NCBI GenBank assembly: GCA_016795155.1
Contig: JAEUIE010000016.1
Location: forward strand, 18,702-82,701
DNA length: 64,000 nt
Source: Planctomycetia bacterium
GTDB taxonomy: Bacteria; Planctomycetota; Planctomycetia; Gemmatales; HRBIN36
Direction: 5' to 3'
Below, in pieces: positions 36,977-46,407 of this stretch. The notes beneath the pieces were generated by a model. The model was not told the origin of the DNA and did not search any database. It saw only the letters and a list, made by a program, of their open reading frames with translations. Both the position numbers and the translations under genes were made by a program. Numbering within the stretch: the stretch's first letter is position 1; every line of letters starts with the position of its first letter.

Positions 36977-37336
36977 CTACACCGTCTGCACCTTGCCATG
37001 ATCATCGCAATGGTCGCCGTGCGGGTGATGCAAGTGGCCGTTTACCAGGTAATCGACATGGTCGCCGTGGGGTACAGCAGGGTGACCGCAACTGGCACTG
37101 TGAACGTGGCCCTGGTCGTGACCACCGCACTGATGCGAAGGAGTACAATCAGCCGGGTTGGTGGCTGAAACGGACAAGCTATGTTGAACCACCTGGCCAC
37201 CAGCGGTGTGCTGCAACTGGCCGTTTTGCAGATAATCGACATGGCCATCGTGCATGATGCCAGTATGGCCGCAGTTGGTGCCGTGAACGTGGCTTTGATC
37301 GACGGTACTCTCGACATCTGCTCTCTTAATAGCCAT
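36977..37336 (-). CDS. Histidine-rich two-repeat protein, probable metal binder
   Basis: A 119-residue protein with no signal peptide, starting at ATG 37336 behind AGGAGG (an upstream in-frame ATG at 37429 is not needed). About twenty histidines and four cysteines fall in two similar units: HVHGTNCGHTGIMHDGHVDY and HVHSASCGHPAVPHGDHVDY, each followed by LxNGxLxH. The second ends HGDHCDDHG. The H-x-C-G-H and H-G-D-H patterns suggest zinc or copper/nickel binding. I know of similar short proteins in several bacterial groups, always without assigned function. A hairpin terminator follows, and a tRNA gene lies upstream; the gene is probably monocistronic. Confidence 0.8.
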   Translation of the reverse strand: MAIKRADVESTVDQSHVHGTNCGHTGIMHDGHVDYLQNGQLQHTAGGQVVQHSLSVSATNPADCTPSHQCGGHDQGHVHSASCGHPAVPHGDHVDYLVNGHLHHPHGDHCDDHGKVQTV

Positions 37337-37448
37337 GATGAACCTCCTGATAGTTGTCAAGCTGGACTTGGAAACAGTTTGCCTGATTTCTGATCGACTT
37401 TCCAGCAAAAAACCTCCATGTATTAACACGGAGGTTCCTCGAAATCAG

Positions 37449-37522
37449 CGAGGGCGACGGGGCTCGAACCCGCAACCTCTGGCGTGACAAGCCAGTGCTC
37501 TAACCAATTGAGCTACGCCCCC
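37449..37522 (-). tRNA. tRNA-Asp (GTC)
   Basis: The reverse strand folds as a full cloverleaf of 74 bases: acceptor GGGGGCG pairing with CGCCCTC, D-stem GCTC/GAGC, anticodon stem CTGGC/GCCAG with loop TTGTCAC (anticodon GTC) and T-loop TTCGAGC. The 3' CCA is not encoded. It reads GAC/GAU (aspartate). Confidence 0.95.
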
Positions 37523-37769
37523 AGTATTGGGGAATGAAAGTATAAGCGCCTGATAAAAAAGGGCAAGTCCCGCAGGGTACTCACCCAGCGCTTTTTAGCC
37601 TCATTCTCCACACTATTCCCACTTGATCTGGACACTCGTACTCATCCGCAAGTTCGTTATCTATGTTATGCCCGTTATGTACTGGCATTTTCTGCTGCTT
37701 CGCCATTGCAACCGATCTGTTTTACCATGACAATACTTCTGCAGGTTTGTTTTCTGTGGAGAGATACCA

Positions 37770-38645
37770 ATGTATCTGCTCTTGATCCTTGCATGCATGA
37801 CACCCGTGGCGGATGAAGTCGTCAACCTTGGGCAGGGTCAAACCTGGTATGAACAGGAAAAATCACCTGTCCAGTCGATGGAAGGTGTGTTGGATTACCT
37901 GCCTGGTACAGGGCGAATTGGTGTCCCCTTTGACTACAAGCCCTTTCAATTCATCCGTAAGGATACAACCGGGCAGGTACAGCATATCCCTATTCATGCT
38001 CCTGGCTTGGAATCTTTACTCGCTTTGAACGTAGGCCAGCGAGTTCAGATCGATGCCAAGCTTGTAGTCAAGGGCGAAGGTGAAGCGAAGCGGGAAGAAC
38101 TTTGGCCAGGCAAGATAAAACTGCTCGGCATGGCGCCGCGTAATGTCTTTACTGAACTGAAACCTCTGGCACGCACCAATCGTTTCAGCCCCAATTCTGC
38201 ACCTATTGGCCCGGATGCTTCCCGACTGGTCATTCGCAATGGCAAAGATGCCGCAAAGGCCATTGGCTATGTGCGTGATGAACAGTTTGGAGAACAACAG
38301 GGAACAGAACATCTGGCAAGATTCTTTGGCGTCAAAACCATTGACTGGAAAAATCAGATGGTGATTTATGTGGGAAACGCTAACCAGGCCCGCATTGTGT
38401 TGCGGAAAATCGAAATCACCAAGCTGGATGTGGATGAAAAAGGTTTGACCGTTCATTATCGGGTGGAAGAGGGCAGACCACCACTTGCGAACTCAGCCTA
38501 TGTTACCGATACCATCCTGATCCCCAAGGTGGAGGGAGAAGTTACTTTTAAGGTGGAGAAGAAGCCTGCCAGTACAGATAATCAGAAAGTAGTGCCTCAA
38601 CCTGAAAAAATCCGGCCTACTATCCCCGGTGCCCCACTTAAATAA
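37770..38645 (+). CDS. Secreted protein of unknown function
   Basis: A 291-residue protein with a short signal peptide (MYLLLILACMTPVADE). A first region (20-115) reads like a beta-barrel or OB-type domain (GRIGVPFDYKPFQFIRK, LNVGQRVQIDAKLVVKG). The second (140-260) includes SRLVIRNGKDAAKA and IDWKNQMVIYVGN, resembling protease-inhibitor-like or PrcB-like folds, where a buried lysine-glycine region is followed by strands. The tail is proline-rich. Family assignment is not secure. It stands between the tRNA and the yifB-like gene and may be co-transcribed with the latter (48 bases to its ATG). Confidence 0.7.
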   Translation: MYLLLILACMTPVADEVVNLGQGQTWYEQEKSPVQSMEGVLDYLPGTGRIGVPFDYKPFQFIRKDTTGQVQHIPIHAPGLESLLALNVGQRVQIDAKLVVKGEGEAKREELWPGKIKLLGMAPRNVFTELKPLARTNRFSPNSAPIGPDASRLVIRNGKDAAKAIGYVRDEQFGEQQGTEHLARFFGVKTIDWKNQMVIYVGNANQARIVLRKIEITKLDVDEKGLTVHYRVEEGRPPLANSAYVTDTILIPKVEGEVTFKVEKKPASTDNQKVVPQPEKIRPTIPGAPLK

Positions 38646-38693
38646 CCTAGACTTGGTGGTGTTTGCCTGTTGCTGGAAAGGATCAGCCGCCGA

Positions 38694-40238
38694 ATGCTTT
38701 CCAAGCTGAAGACGTTTGCCCTGGTGGGCATCGATGCCATTCCCGTGGAAGTAGAAGTCGATGTAGCCGCCGGGCTACCCAAAACCATTCTTGTTGGCTT
38801 GCCCGAAGCGGCGGTGAAGGAAAGCACTCACCGTATTGAACGGGCGTTGGCCAATCTCGGCTTCCAGCGTCCCACCGGTCGGTGTGTCATCAATCTCGCT
38901 CCGGCTGACTTAAAGAAAGATGCCAGCTCATTCGATCTGCCCATTGCATTGGGCATGATGATCGGCATGGGGCAACTGGTTGCGGATGATCTACACGACC
39001 TGGCAATCGTCGGCGAACTAGCACTGGATGGCACGATGCGTCCCATCAAAGGCGCGCTAGCTATGGCTCTCGCCTGCAGGCAACAAGGCCTGAAGCGCTT
39101 GCTGGTGCCTGCCATGAATGCACGTGAAGCCTCGGTGGTAGAGGACATTGAAGTCTACGGCGTGAGTGGTTTGAATGAAGCGTTCAGCTTTCTCTCCGGT
39201 CAACTGGAAATAGAGCCAATGCCTTCGGGCATTGGCGATTTAACCAACTATTTCAACAAGTACGATGTCGATTTTGCTGATGTGCGTGGCCAGGATTATG
39301 CCAAGCGGGCACTGGTGATTGCAGCAGCGGGTGGTCACAACGTACTGCTCTCCGGTCCGCCAGGCAGTGGCAAAACGATGCTGGCCCGGCGATTGTCCAC
39401 AATTCTGCCGCCGCTCACGCCTGCGGAGAGCCTGGAAACCACACGCATCTATTCCGCGATGGGTTTGTTGACACCCGGCAAAGCGTTACTGACGGAGCGG
39501 CCTTACCGTTCGCCGCATCATACGGTGAGCAATGCCGGGTTGGTGGGTGGTGGTTCAACGCCCACGCCAGGTGAGATCAGCCTGGCACATCATGGCGTCT
39601 TGTTTCTGGATGAGTTGCCTGAATTCAATCGCACTACCCTAGAAGTATTGCGTCAACCGCTGGAAGAAGGCCGCGTGACCATCTCGCGAGCATTGCGTGC
39701 ATCCACCTTTCCTGCACATTTCATTCTGGTAGCCGCAATGAATCCTTGCCCGTGTGGCTACCTGGGTGATACACGCAAGCAATGTAAATGCGCACCACCC
39801 ATGATTGAACGCTATGTTGGCAAAATCAGTGGGCCATTGCTGGATCGTATTGATCTACATGTGGAGGTACCCGCTGTCCCTTTTGCTGATCTCAATGCAC
39901 CGGTGACGAAAGATTCCATCGGCAGCGCACAACTGCGTGAACAGGTGCAGCGGGCAAGGGCAGTGCAATCGCAACGCTTCGGCAAAGATACTCTGCGTTT
40001 GAATGGCCGTATGAGTAGTAGGCTGATTAGACAACACTGTGTTCTGGATGCCGGCTGTCAGGATATCTTGCGAACCGCTGTGGAAAGTCTGGGTTTATCG
40101 GCCCGCGCTCATGACCGCGTTCTCCGTGTTGCCCGTACCATTGCCGATCTGGATGGGCAATTCTCGATTGCTCCGCAACATGTTACCGAAGCGCTCAACT
40201 ATCGCATACTGGATAGGAAGCTTTGGCTACAAGGATAG
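38694..40238 (+). CDS. YifB-family Mg-chelatase-like AAA+ ATPase
   Basis: About 514 residues from ATG 38694 with GGAAAGGA upstream; the TTG at 38670 is an alternative. The N-terminal domain (GIDAIPVEVEVDVAAGLPK) is the ComM/YifB type. It is followed by the AAA+ core with Walker A GPPGSGKTMLARR (about residue 221), Walker B GVLFLDELPEF and sensor motifs. A four-cysteine segment (NPCPCGYLGDTRKQCKC) is present, and the C-terminal domain ends AEALNYRILDRKLW-like. ComM proteins act as branch-migration helicases during natural transformation in some bacteria; that role here is only inferred. Confidence 0.93.
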   Translation: MLSKLKTFALVGIDAIPVEVEVDVAAGLPKTILVGLPEAAVKESTHRIERALANLGFQRPTGRCVINLAPADLKKDASSFDLPIALGMMIGMGQLVADDLHDLAIVGELALDGTMRPIKGALAMALACRQQGLKRLLVPAMNAREASVVEDIEVYGVSGLNEAFSFLSGQLEIEPMPSGIGDLTNYFNKYDVDFADVRGQDYAKRALVIAAAGGHNVLLSGPPGSGKTMLARRLSTILPPLTPAESLETTRIYSAMGLLTPGKALLTERPYRSPHHTVSNAGLVGGGSTPTPGEISLAHHGVLFLDELPEFNRTTLEVLRQPLEEGRVTISRALRASTFPAHFILVAAMNPCPCGYLGDTRKQCKCAPPMIERYVGKISGPLLDRIDLHVEVPAVPFADLNAPVTKDSIGSAQLREQVQRARAVQSQRFGKDTLRLNGRMSSRLIRQHCVLDAGCQDILRTAVESLGLSARAHDRVLRVARTIADLDGQFSIAPQHVTEALNYRILDRKLWLQG

Positions 40239-40285
40239 CATGTGCTTTCCATTTCATCTGGCTGTAGTTTGACAAAGAGGTTGGT

Positions 40286-41314
40286 ATGAAGACCATAGTG
40301 CGACTCGGAATTCTGGTTGTTTCCCTGATCGCTTGCATCGTCGTTGCGAGTGCCTCACAGGAAAAGGCTATCTCGGAAATGAAGTTCGATGAGGTCAGGG
40401 AACTCGCTCCTGGCGTCTTCTTCCGTTACTCCTCGATCAGCGCCACCGATCCCAAGGTGCCTTTCGGTGGCAGCAACCATGCATGGGTGGTCTTTAAGGA
40501 TTATGTCGTGGTTATTGATGCCAACTTTCCCAAGGAAGCGTCTGACGTGATTGCCGCTATCAAGAAGACGACCAGCAAGCCCATCCGCTACGTGCTCGAT
40601 ACTCACCATCATGGCGACCATGCCTATGGCAACGCGGTCTGGGCCAAGGAAGGGGCGAAGATTGTGGGCCACGTCAACTGTTCCCGCCTTCTGCAGACCA
40701 GTGGCCCGAAGCAGTGGGACGATGCAGCCAAGTCGCGGCCTGATGTGGCGGAGAGTTCGCTCAAGCAGGTGGACATCAGCTTCGATGACACGTATGTACT
40801 GGAAGACGAGACCCAGCGAGTAGAGTTCCACTACCTCGGCCACGCCCACACTCCCGGCGATGCGGTGGCCTGGCTGCCCAAACACAAGATACTGTGCACC
40901 GGCGACGCCTGCGTGAACGGAGCGTTCAACTACACCGGCCACGCCCACACCGCTTCCTGGATCAAGGTGCTGGAGAAGATGCAAGCCTTCGACCCCAAGC
41001 TGGTCGTCCCCGGCCACGGTGCTGTCACGGGCAAGGACGTGCTCGACAAACAGAAACGCTACTTTGTTGACCTTCGGCAACATGTTCGTACCGGCATCGA
41101 CAAGCTGAAGATGATCGACGAGATCACGAGTTCCGTTGAGATGGGTTGGTACAAGGACTGGACCGGCAAAGCAGCCAAGGAGAACAAAGAGAACATCAGC
41201 CACGTGTATGAAGAGATGAAAGGGAAGATCGACCACTCGAAGTTGGGGTATGATCGCAACCCAGCATTCACGCCAACGGCGGGAGATGGTGGGGTGAGGG
41301 TGACACGGCGGTGA
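40286..41314 (+). CDS. Secreted metallo-beta-lactamase-fold hydrolase
   Basis: A 342-residue protein with a signal peptide (IVRLGILVVSLIACIVVASA). The first zinc motif is DTHHHGDHAYGN (the H-x-H-x-D-H pattern), followed by LGHAHTPGDAVAWLP (third histidine) and ILCTGDACV (bridging Asp) and VVPGHGAVTGK. These mark a binuclear metal hydrolase of the QuiN/alkylsulfatase-like or glyoxalase-II-like group. The substrate is unknown and it does not necessarily attack beta-lactams. The central part (about 40580-41080) is visibly more GC-rich than neighbouring genes. A strong hairpin terminator follows. Confidence 0.88.
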   Translation: MKTIVRLGILVVSLIACIVVASASQEKAISEMKFDEVRELAPGVFFRYSSISATDPKVPFGGSNHAWVVFKDYVVVIDANFPKEASDVIAAIKKTTSKPIRYVLDTHHHGDHAYGNAVWAKEGAKIVGHVNCSRLLQTSGPKQWDDAAKSRPDVAESSLKQVDISFDDTYVLEDETQRVEFHYLGHAHTPGDAVAWLPKHKILCTGDACVNGAFNYTGHAHTASWIKVLEKMQAFDPKLVVPGHGAVTGKDVLDKQKRYFVDLRQHVRTGIDKLKMIDEITSSVEMGWYKDWTGKAAKENKENISHVYEEMKGKIDHSKLGYDRNPAFTPTAGDGGVRVTRR

Positions 41315-41332
41315 TGAAAATATTATCCATCA

Positions 41333-41366
41333 CCCAGGGTAGCCGTGCGTACACGGCAACCCTGGG
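41333..41366 (+). terminator. Intrinsic terminator
   Basis: CCCAGGGT-A-GCCGTG, loop CGTA, CACGGC-A-ACCCTGGG: a stem of six plus eight pairs with one A/A mismatch, followed by CTGTTTTG. It lies 19 bases after the metallo-hydrolase stop. Confidence 0.85.
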
Positions 41367-41441
41367 CTGTTTTGCGTATGCCCTTCGGGCAAAGTCGTTG
41401 CTCGGTTAAACAATACTAAAAGACTGCATACTGACGTCTTT

Positions 41442-41816
41442 TTAGTCTCTCGAAACAACTTCCCAGTGGTAGGAACTGCACAAACTTCGAGGCAGAAGTT
41501 GAAGATCATGATTGTCTGGCCACACTACGCCTTGTTTGCGTAGTTCTCGAATCATGTCACCAATGGTAAAGAGATGATCGAGCACTTGGTCAGGAAGTAT
41601 TACGTGAAGCTTGTCTTCCATTTCTGTCAGCCAATCTGCCCAATCAAGTGAATCGGTGCTGAGCTGACGGAAACTAGTTGACGGAGTGATGGCGTTGATC
41701 GCCTTCTCATCATGTTGGTAGTAAGCACGAACCCAGCGAAGTAATCCCGCACAATGATGGCAAATAGTGTCCTTCAAGACACCATCAACCTCACGGATAG
41801 TGCAAGTGGATTTCAT
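41442..41816 (-). CDS. ACP-like small protein with an N-terminal Cys motif
   Basis: About 124 residues (ATG 41816; ATG 41834 is in frame six codons upstream). After a CHHCAGLLRW stretch with a Cys-x-x-Cys motif, residues about 50-95 look like a phosphopantetheine carrier: LSTDSLDWADWLTEMEDKL (the Ser in D-S-L would be the attachment site) and FTIGDMIRELRKQG, which matches helix III/IV of acyl carrier proteins. It may carry acyl or aminoacyl groups for an unidentified enzyme, or be a carrier-protein relative that has lost that role. It lies between convergent genes, immediately downstream of dapA on the same strand (57 bases), with no obvious ACP-modifying enzyme adjacent. Confidence 0.6.
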   Translation of the reverse strand: MKSTCTIREVDGVLKDTICHHCAGLLRWVRAYYQHDEKAINAITPSTSFRQLSTDSLDWADWLTEMEDKLHVILPDQVLDHLFTIGDMIRELRKQGVVWPDNHDLQLLPRSLCSSYHWEVVSRD

Positions 41817-41873
41817 ACAGTGCCCACTATTCAATCGAGGCTTCCGGACACGATGGAATCGTGTCCCACACCA

Positions 41874-42761
41874 TTACACCAAGCCATACTCGCCCAGCGT
41901 CTTCTTGATCTTGGCTTCGCCGGCGGCGTCCAGTGGCGTCATCGGTAGACGGAACTCACCACGGTCGCGGCCGAGTAACTTCATCGCGGTTTTCACGGGG
42001 ATGGGGTTGGTTGCGATGCCCAGGAGGTCGCGGCAGAGGGGGAAGAGTTTGCGGTGCCATTGCAGGGCGGTGGCGTGGTCGCCCTTCAGGTACGCACGCA
42101 CCATGGCTTGCATATCTCTTGGCACGATGTTGCCTACCACCGAAACCACGCCTCGGCCGCCGATGCTCATCAGCGGAAGTGTCAGGCTGTCGTCGCCACT
42201 GAGGACGGTGAGGTTCGAACCTACAGCAATCTGTGAAGCTTGATCGAGTGATCCCGTCGCTTCCTTCACGGCAACGATGCTCTTGAGTTCGCCCAGTTTG
42301 CAGATGGTTTCAGGCAAGATGTTCGACGCAGTGCGGCCGGGGATATTGTAGAGCACCACGGGCAGATCGCTGGCTTCGGTGACAGCTTTGAAGTGCTGGT
42401 AGTAGCCTTCCTGGGTGGGCTTGTTGTAATACGGGCCGACCATGAGGGCGCCATCAGCGCCTTCCTTCTGAGCGAACTTAGTCAGGCGGATGGCTTCGCG
42501 GGTGCTGTTCGAGCCTGTGCCTGCCATCACCTTGATGCGTTTGTTGGAGTGCTCGATGACGGTGGTGATCACCTTCTCGTGCTCATCGTGGCTGAGAGTG
42601 GGGGCTTCGCCGGTGGTGCCGACGGGGACGATGCAGTCGGTGCCTTGCTCGATGTGCCAATCGACGAGTTTTTTGAGAGCAGGGTAATCCACTTCGCCAT
42701 TCAGGAAGGGCGTGATCACCGCTACGCTCACGCCTGCAAACATCTCACCTTTAGTCGCCAT
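41874..42761 (-). CDS. dapA: 4-hydroxy-tetrahydrodipicolinate synthase
   Basis: A 295-residue class I aldolase that condenses pyruvate with aspartate semialdehyde in lysine and meso-diaminopimelate synthesis. The barrel signatures are [19 protein letters not shown] near residue 45, [19 protein letters not shown] around 135, and the Schiff-base lysine in [29 protein letters not shown] is also typical. The gene is GC-rich compared with most of the window. It is probably first in a transcript with the ACP-like gene, and divergent from the D-threonine-aldolase-like gene over 128 bases. The role is normal primary metabolism; relatives (NanA, KDG aldolases) cannot be fully excluded. Confidence 0.93.
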   Translation of the reverse strand: MATKGEMFAGVSVAVITPFLNGEVDYPALKKLVDWHIEQGTDCIVPVGTTGEAPTLSHDEHEKVITTVIEHSNKRIKVMAGTGSNSTREAIRLTKFAQKEGADGALMVGPYYNKPTQEGYYQHFKAVTEASDLPVVLYNIPGRTASNILPETICKLGELKSIVAVKEATGSLDQASQIAVGSNLTVLSGDDSLTLPLMSIGGRGVVSVVGNIVPRDMQAMVRAYLKGDHATALQWHRKLFPLCRDLLGIATNPIPVKTAMKLLGRDRGEFRLPMTPLDAAGEAKIKKTLGEYGLV

Positions 42762-42889
42762 GATCGTTCATCGTCGAGGGAAACGGAAGCTGAAGTCATT
42801 GTCGCTTCAGCATAGTGCATGGTATTCCGTGCCCATCTTGATACAAGAGAAGATACTGTCTTCTTCCAGCTGATGAGTATGGTGTTGCC

Positions 42890-43975
42890 ATGAATGCTTT
42901 TTTGCTCCATGACACGAACAGTATCCCTTCGCCTTCGCTCCTCTTCGGCTGGGCAGGGATTCAGTCGAACCTGCAGCGAATGATCGCTATTGCCGGGTCG
43001 CCTGCTCGGCTGCGGCCTCACATGAAGACGCACAAGACAAAGGAGATCACTCAGCTCTATCTGCAGGCGGGGATTGCCAAGCATAAGTGTGCGACGCTGC
43101 GGGAAGCGGAAGTGCTGGCTGAGTGTGGTGCTGCTGATGTGCTGATTGCGTACCCGATGGTAGGGCCGAATCAGCAGCGGCTCTGTGCGCTGGCCCAGCG
43201 ATTCCCCAAGACGCGGTTCTCCTGCCTGGGTGATGACGATGAGGTGCTGACCCAACTGAACCAGGCTGCTGCACAAGCGAACGTGAAGCTGGGCTTCTTC
43301 CTCGATTACAACGTTGGTCAGAATCGGACCGGCATGCAGGATATGCCCACCTGGATGGCGAAGGTGATCCAGTGGACACACCTCAGGCTGTGTGGCATGC
43401 ATCTCTATGACGGCCACAACAATGCACTGGCCCAGGAAGAACGTCGAGCCTTGTCGCAGCGTACGTATCAGCGAGCGGTACAACTGGGGCTCGATCAGCC
43501 GGGACAGTCCCTGGAGTTTGTTCTCGGAGGGACACCCGCGTTCCTGCTGCTGACTGATATGATCAAGCACCCGCAGGTATCGTTCTCGCCTGGCACCTGC
43601 ATCTTGCACGATGCAGGCTACGGGCCGAAGTACCCGGAGCTGGGCTTCACCCCCGCTGCAGCAGTCCTCACCCGCTGCATCAGCAGGCCCGGCCCGAAAC
43701 TGGTGACCTTCGACATCGGCACCAAAGCCATCTGTGCTGATCCACCGTTCGGCCAGCGGGTGCATCTCGTCGGATTGGAAAACGCAGTGTGTACCCTGCA
43801 CAACGAAGAGCACTACGTCGTCGAAACCGAGGATGCAGCCAAATGGAAGCCGGGCATGACGACGTATGCCATCCCCAAACACATCTGCCCGACGGTAGCG
43901 ATGTACGATAAGGCATATGTAGTGGAGGAGGGCAGGGTGACGAAGGAGATTGCGATTGCGGCGCGGGGGCGGTAG
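42890..43975 (+). CDS. PLP-dependent D-threonine aldolase/D-serine deaminase-like enzyme
   Basis: A 361-residue protein of the alanine-racemase-fold DSD1/D-TA group. The PLP lysine lies in RLRPHMKTHKTKEI near residue 50. IPSPSLLF at the start, GIAKHKCATLREAEVL, DYNVGQNRTGM, GMHLYDGH and the metal/PLP motif GGTPAF all occur in the usual order. It should act on D-beta-hydroxy amino acids, using PLP and a divalent metal. High GC and strong codon bias give long but false frames on the opposite strand. It is followed by a small membrane protein. Confidence 0.88.
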   Translation: MNAFLLHDTNSIPSPSLLFGWAGIQSNLQRMIAIAGSPARLRPHMKTHKTKEITQLYLQAGIAKHKCATLREAEVLAECGAADVLIAYPMVGPNQQRLCALAQRFPKTRFSCLGDDDEVLTQLNQAAAQANVKLGFFLDYNVGQNRTGMQDMPTWMAKVIQWTHLRLCGMHLYDGHNNALAQEERRALSQRTYQRAVQLGLDQPGQSLEFVLGGTPAFLLLTDMIKHPQVSFSPGTCILHDAGYGPKYPELGFTPAAAVLTRCISRPGPKLVTFDIGTKAICADPPFGQRVHLVGLENAVCTLHNEEHYVVETEDAAKWKPGMTTYAIPKHICPTVAMYDKAYVVEEGRVTKEIAIAARGR

Positions 43976-44005
43976 TTACACCAAGCAGATGGTTATTACG
44001 CAGAG

Positions 44006-44353
44006 ATGACAATGCAAACACCAACCAACACAACGCAAGAGACTACTCCAGTACGCCGGCCTCGCCTCTGGCCCTGGTTTGTCGTTGGGTTCCTGCTCGT
44101 GTTCGCTGGGCTACTTGTGTTCTATACGCGATTGCAAATGCACCATTCCGGAGCATACGCGGTGGAGTATCCACTCTGGCGGTACTACGGAAGTGCGATC
44201 CCTCGACTGTTTAGTGTGAGGAACCTAGGCCCAGCAACCGCTGCTGATTCGTACCTGCTGCCGACAGTTGCTTTACATTTACTGTTCTCTGCAGGGGGTG
44301 GATGTGTAGCCTTAGGTTTAGGCTGGTTAGTACGAAGACATCGAAATCGCTGA
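44006..44353 (+). CDS. Small membrane protein of unknown function
   Basis: A 115-residue protein with two hydrophobic segments (about 25-47 and 90-108, for example WFVVGFLLVFAGLLVFYTRL) joined by a hydrophilic 40-residue loop with several tyrosines and a WRYYGSAIPR stretch. No motif is recognised. It starts 30 bases after the D-threonine-aldolase-like gene and ends four bases before the convergent porin stop. Confidence 0.5.
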   Translation: MTMQTPTNTTQETTPVRRPRLWPWFVVGFLLVFAGLLVFYTRLQMHHSGAYAVEYPLWRYYGSAIPRLFSVRNLGPATAADSYLLPTVALHLLFSAGGGCVALGLGWLVRRHRNR

Positions 44354-44357
44354 CAGG

Positions 44358-45848
44358 TTAAAAGTCACAAGCCACGCGGAAGCCCAAGCCGTTGATCCAG
44401 CCATCGCCTGAGCCGCCTTGACCATCGCGGTGGGTGAGGGTGTAGTTGGCTTGCATCTTCATGTTCGGGTTCAGGAACCAGTTGAGGCCTAAGGTTAAGT
44501 CCACCAGCCTGCCACCGTCGATGGCTTGATCGTTGAGATCAACATAGCTGATGCGTGCTCCGATCTGCCAGGCACCAGTGCCACCGCAACCAGCGGGGCC
44601 GCCGAAGCGGGCGTTGTGCAGGGGAATCACTCGGCCAAAGACACCTTCCTTCTTGTCGTATGATTGGTGTTCACCTGTCAGGAAGAAGAGTACCTGGGCA
44701 TAGCCACCCTGGAAGAACGCTGTTCCCTGGGGTACTCCGGTTGGTCCCACTGCATCTTGCATGAACTGGCCTGTCCATTCAGCCTGGAACGTCCAGGGAC
44801 CATACACGCCAGCAAGTTCCGGACTGACAATGAACTGGTTGCTGCCAGGCAGCGTGCCAGTATCAGCCAAGGTGGGAACAGCATAACCAGGGCCGTTACG
44901 GAGCGTAGGGCGAATACGCAGGCGGAACTGGTCAGCAACAAGGCTGCCTTGTGCACCACTGAGCCCGACGTGAAGGAGTTGTCTACCTTCGTCTTCATAG
45001 ACCGGGAGACCACTGATGCGTCCGCTGACGGTGTAGTCACCTACTCCGATGCTGAATGCATTCTGGAGTGGTCGATAGAGACCATACCGCCAGGTGATGC
45101 GTTCGGACTCGGTCCAATTGCTGGCGGAGATGCCCGGATCAAACCCTTCATCGAACGGGCCATAGAAGGCATCCATGTTGTAGGAGCGTTCGAGGAATGG
45201 CAGGAAGCCCTGGTAAGTGTTGTTGGACATGCCGATAGGCTTCACCTGGTTGCCGATCCGCACGTTTCCGAGCACGGGCACTTCACGAAGCTGAACCCAG
45301 ACGTTGGCGGGGAAGGGGCTGCCTGCAATATTACTTTGAGTAGGGTTCTGCTCGCCCTTGTTGTCGTTGACGGCATTGGCCAAATCGTATTCGATGCAGT
45401 AGTCGAACATCTCGTAGATGGTGCCATCCGCTTTAAACCTTCCCCGACGCAGCAGCGAAACACCATCATTAAGAGTACTGGTCGCATTGCCTGAAGGTTG
45501 AGCAATCACACCTTGCGGCGCGATGAGCCAAACGGAATCCCACTGAAGATTGCCACCCACATGCAGGTTGAACTGGTTGTCATCGGACATGAATCGCAGG
45601 CCATGGTCCCAGTAGGGATTGAGCGGGATACGTCCTGAAGAAGCGGGCGGGCATACTGTGGTAGCACAACCCGGTACGCTCGTTTCTGCAAATAGTGTTT
45701 CCGTTCGTGACGGTGTTGGGGCTGGGCTCCCGGGAAGTGGCGACTGAACCACAGTCGATTGTCCATGTGCGCTCGATAGGGCGAGCCAGGTAAAGCCAAT
45801 GACTGCCAGGGACCGCTTGCTTCTGGAGAAAATAGCCACGGGCAACAC
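44358..45848 (-). CDS. Outer-membrane porin (OprO/OprP-like)
   Basis: A 496-residue protein with signal peptide ending near SSAHGQ. It is rich in Gly, Asn and aromatic residues in alternating beta-strand patterns (FNLHVGGNLQWDSVWL, DGTIYEMFDYCIEYDL, PNMKMQANYTLTHR), and ends with a terminal phenylalanine (GLGFRVACDF), as outer-membrane beta-barrels do. The central part (RIGNQVKPIGMSNN, FLPFLERSYNMDAF) matches phosphate-selective porins OprO/OprP. It would allow diffusion of anions or other small solutes. Two or three pairs of cysteines occur, which is unusual for porins. Confidence 0.88.
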   Translation of the reverse strand: MLPVAIFSRSKRSLAVIGFTWLALSSAHGQSTVVQSPLPGSPAPTPSRTETLFAETSVPGCATTVCPPASSGRIPLNPYWDHGLRFMSDDNQFNLHVGGNLQWDSVWLIAPQGVIAQPSGNATSTLNDGVSLLRRGRFKADGTIYEMFDYCIEYDLANAVNDNKGEQNPTQSNIAGSPFPANVWVQLREVPVLGNVRIGNQVKPIGMSNNTYQGFLPFLERSYNMDAFYGPFDEGFDPGISASNWTESERITWRYGLYRPLQNAFSIGVGDYTVSGRISGLPVYEDEGRQLLHVGLSGAQGSLVADQFRLRIRPTLRNGPGYAVPTLADTGTLPGSNQFIVSPELAGVYGPWTFQAEWTGQFMQDAVGPTGVPQGTAFFQGGYAQVLFFLTGEHQSYDKKEGVFGRVIPLHNARFGGPAGCGGTGAWQIGARISYVDLNDQAIDGGRLVDLTLGLNWFLNPNMKMQANYTLTHRDGQGGSGDGWINGLGFRVACDF

Positions 45849-46407
45849 CTGTATTGGTAATCTGGAGAAACCAGGGAATCATTGACGATAGAAACGAAGA
45901 TGCGAGTCGATGGTATTTACATCGACATCCATTGAGAATTTCTTTTCAAGTTTTCGCTGACGATAGGTTACTTCAGCAGGGCGATCAGCAAGCTCATTAA
46001 GAAAAAGCCGACGTGATCGTACCCGGCATCTATAACGAAGAGCCGCAAACTCCAGCCGGAGAAGGCGTAGTGCCTGGCCGTTGCTGAAGCAGTCACGGCA
46101 TCACCCGGCAATAGGGTGGTGATGAACGCGGCGAGAGTTTTAATCCGAGGCATCACCCAGCGATGCAAGAAAAACCGGTGAAATCTATTGAGATTGCGAG
46201 ATGGTGTCGATGAGAACTGGAAAGTAATGATAGATGGTTAACTGCGAATCTGGGAATTGTTGAATTGAAAGAATTCAATCCCAAACCGATAACCCATACC
46301 GATTCTGCTGATTACACCATTTTCTTGTCAGAAAACGCTTGGCGAAACGGCTTTGTACGGCTAGGCTTGTGTTGCGTGCCCTGCTTGAACAGTTAGAATG
46401 GTGAGAC
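45849..46407. other. Long intergenic region without a convincing gene
   Basis: About 560 bases between the divergent porin and small membrane-protein genes. A 66-codon minus-strand frame at 45968-46168 ends in a hydrophobic stretch but has no ribosome-binding site and no recognised relative. A short dyad TTGAATT-GAAAG-AATTCAA occurs at 46260-46278. Nothing else structured was seen. Confidence 0.6.

Noticed and set aside
40355..41236. Long open frame (293 codons) on the minus strand
   Set aside because: Antisense to the metallo-beta-lactamase-fold gene, which has full metal motifs.
42728..43882. Long open frame (384 codons) on the minus strand
   Set aside because: It overlaps the D-threonine-aldolase-like gene on the opposite strand; the plus-strand protein has clear PLP motifs.
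45968..46168. 66-codon minus-strand frame in the long intergenic region
   Set aside because: Ends in a hydrophobic stretch, but has no ribosome-binding site, no relative recognised and an unconvincing start.
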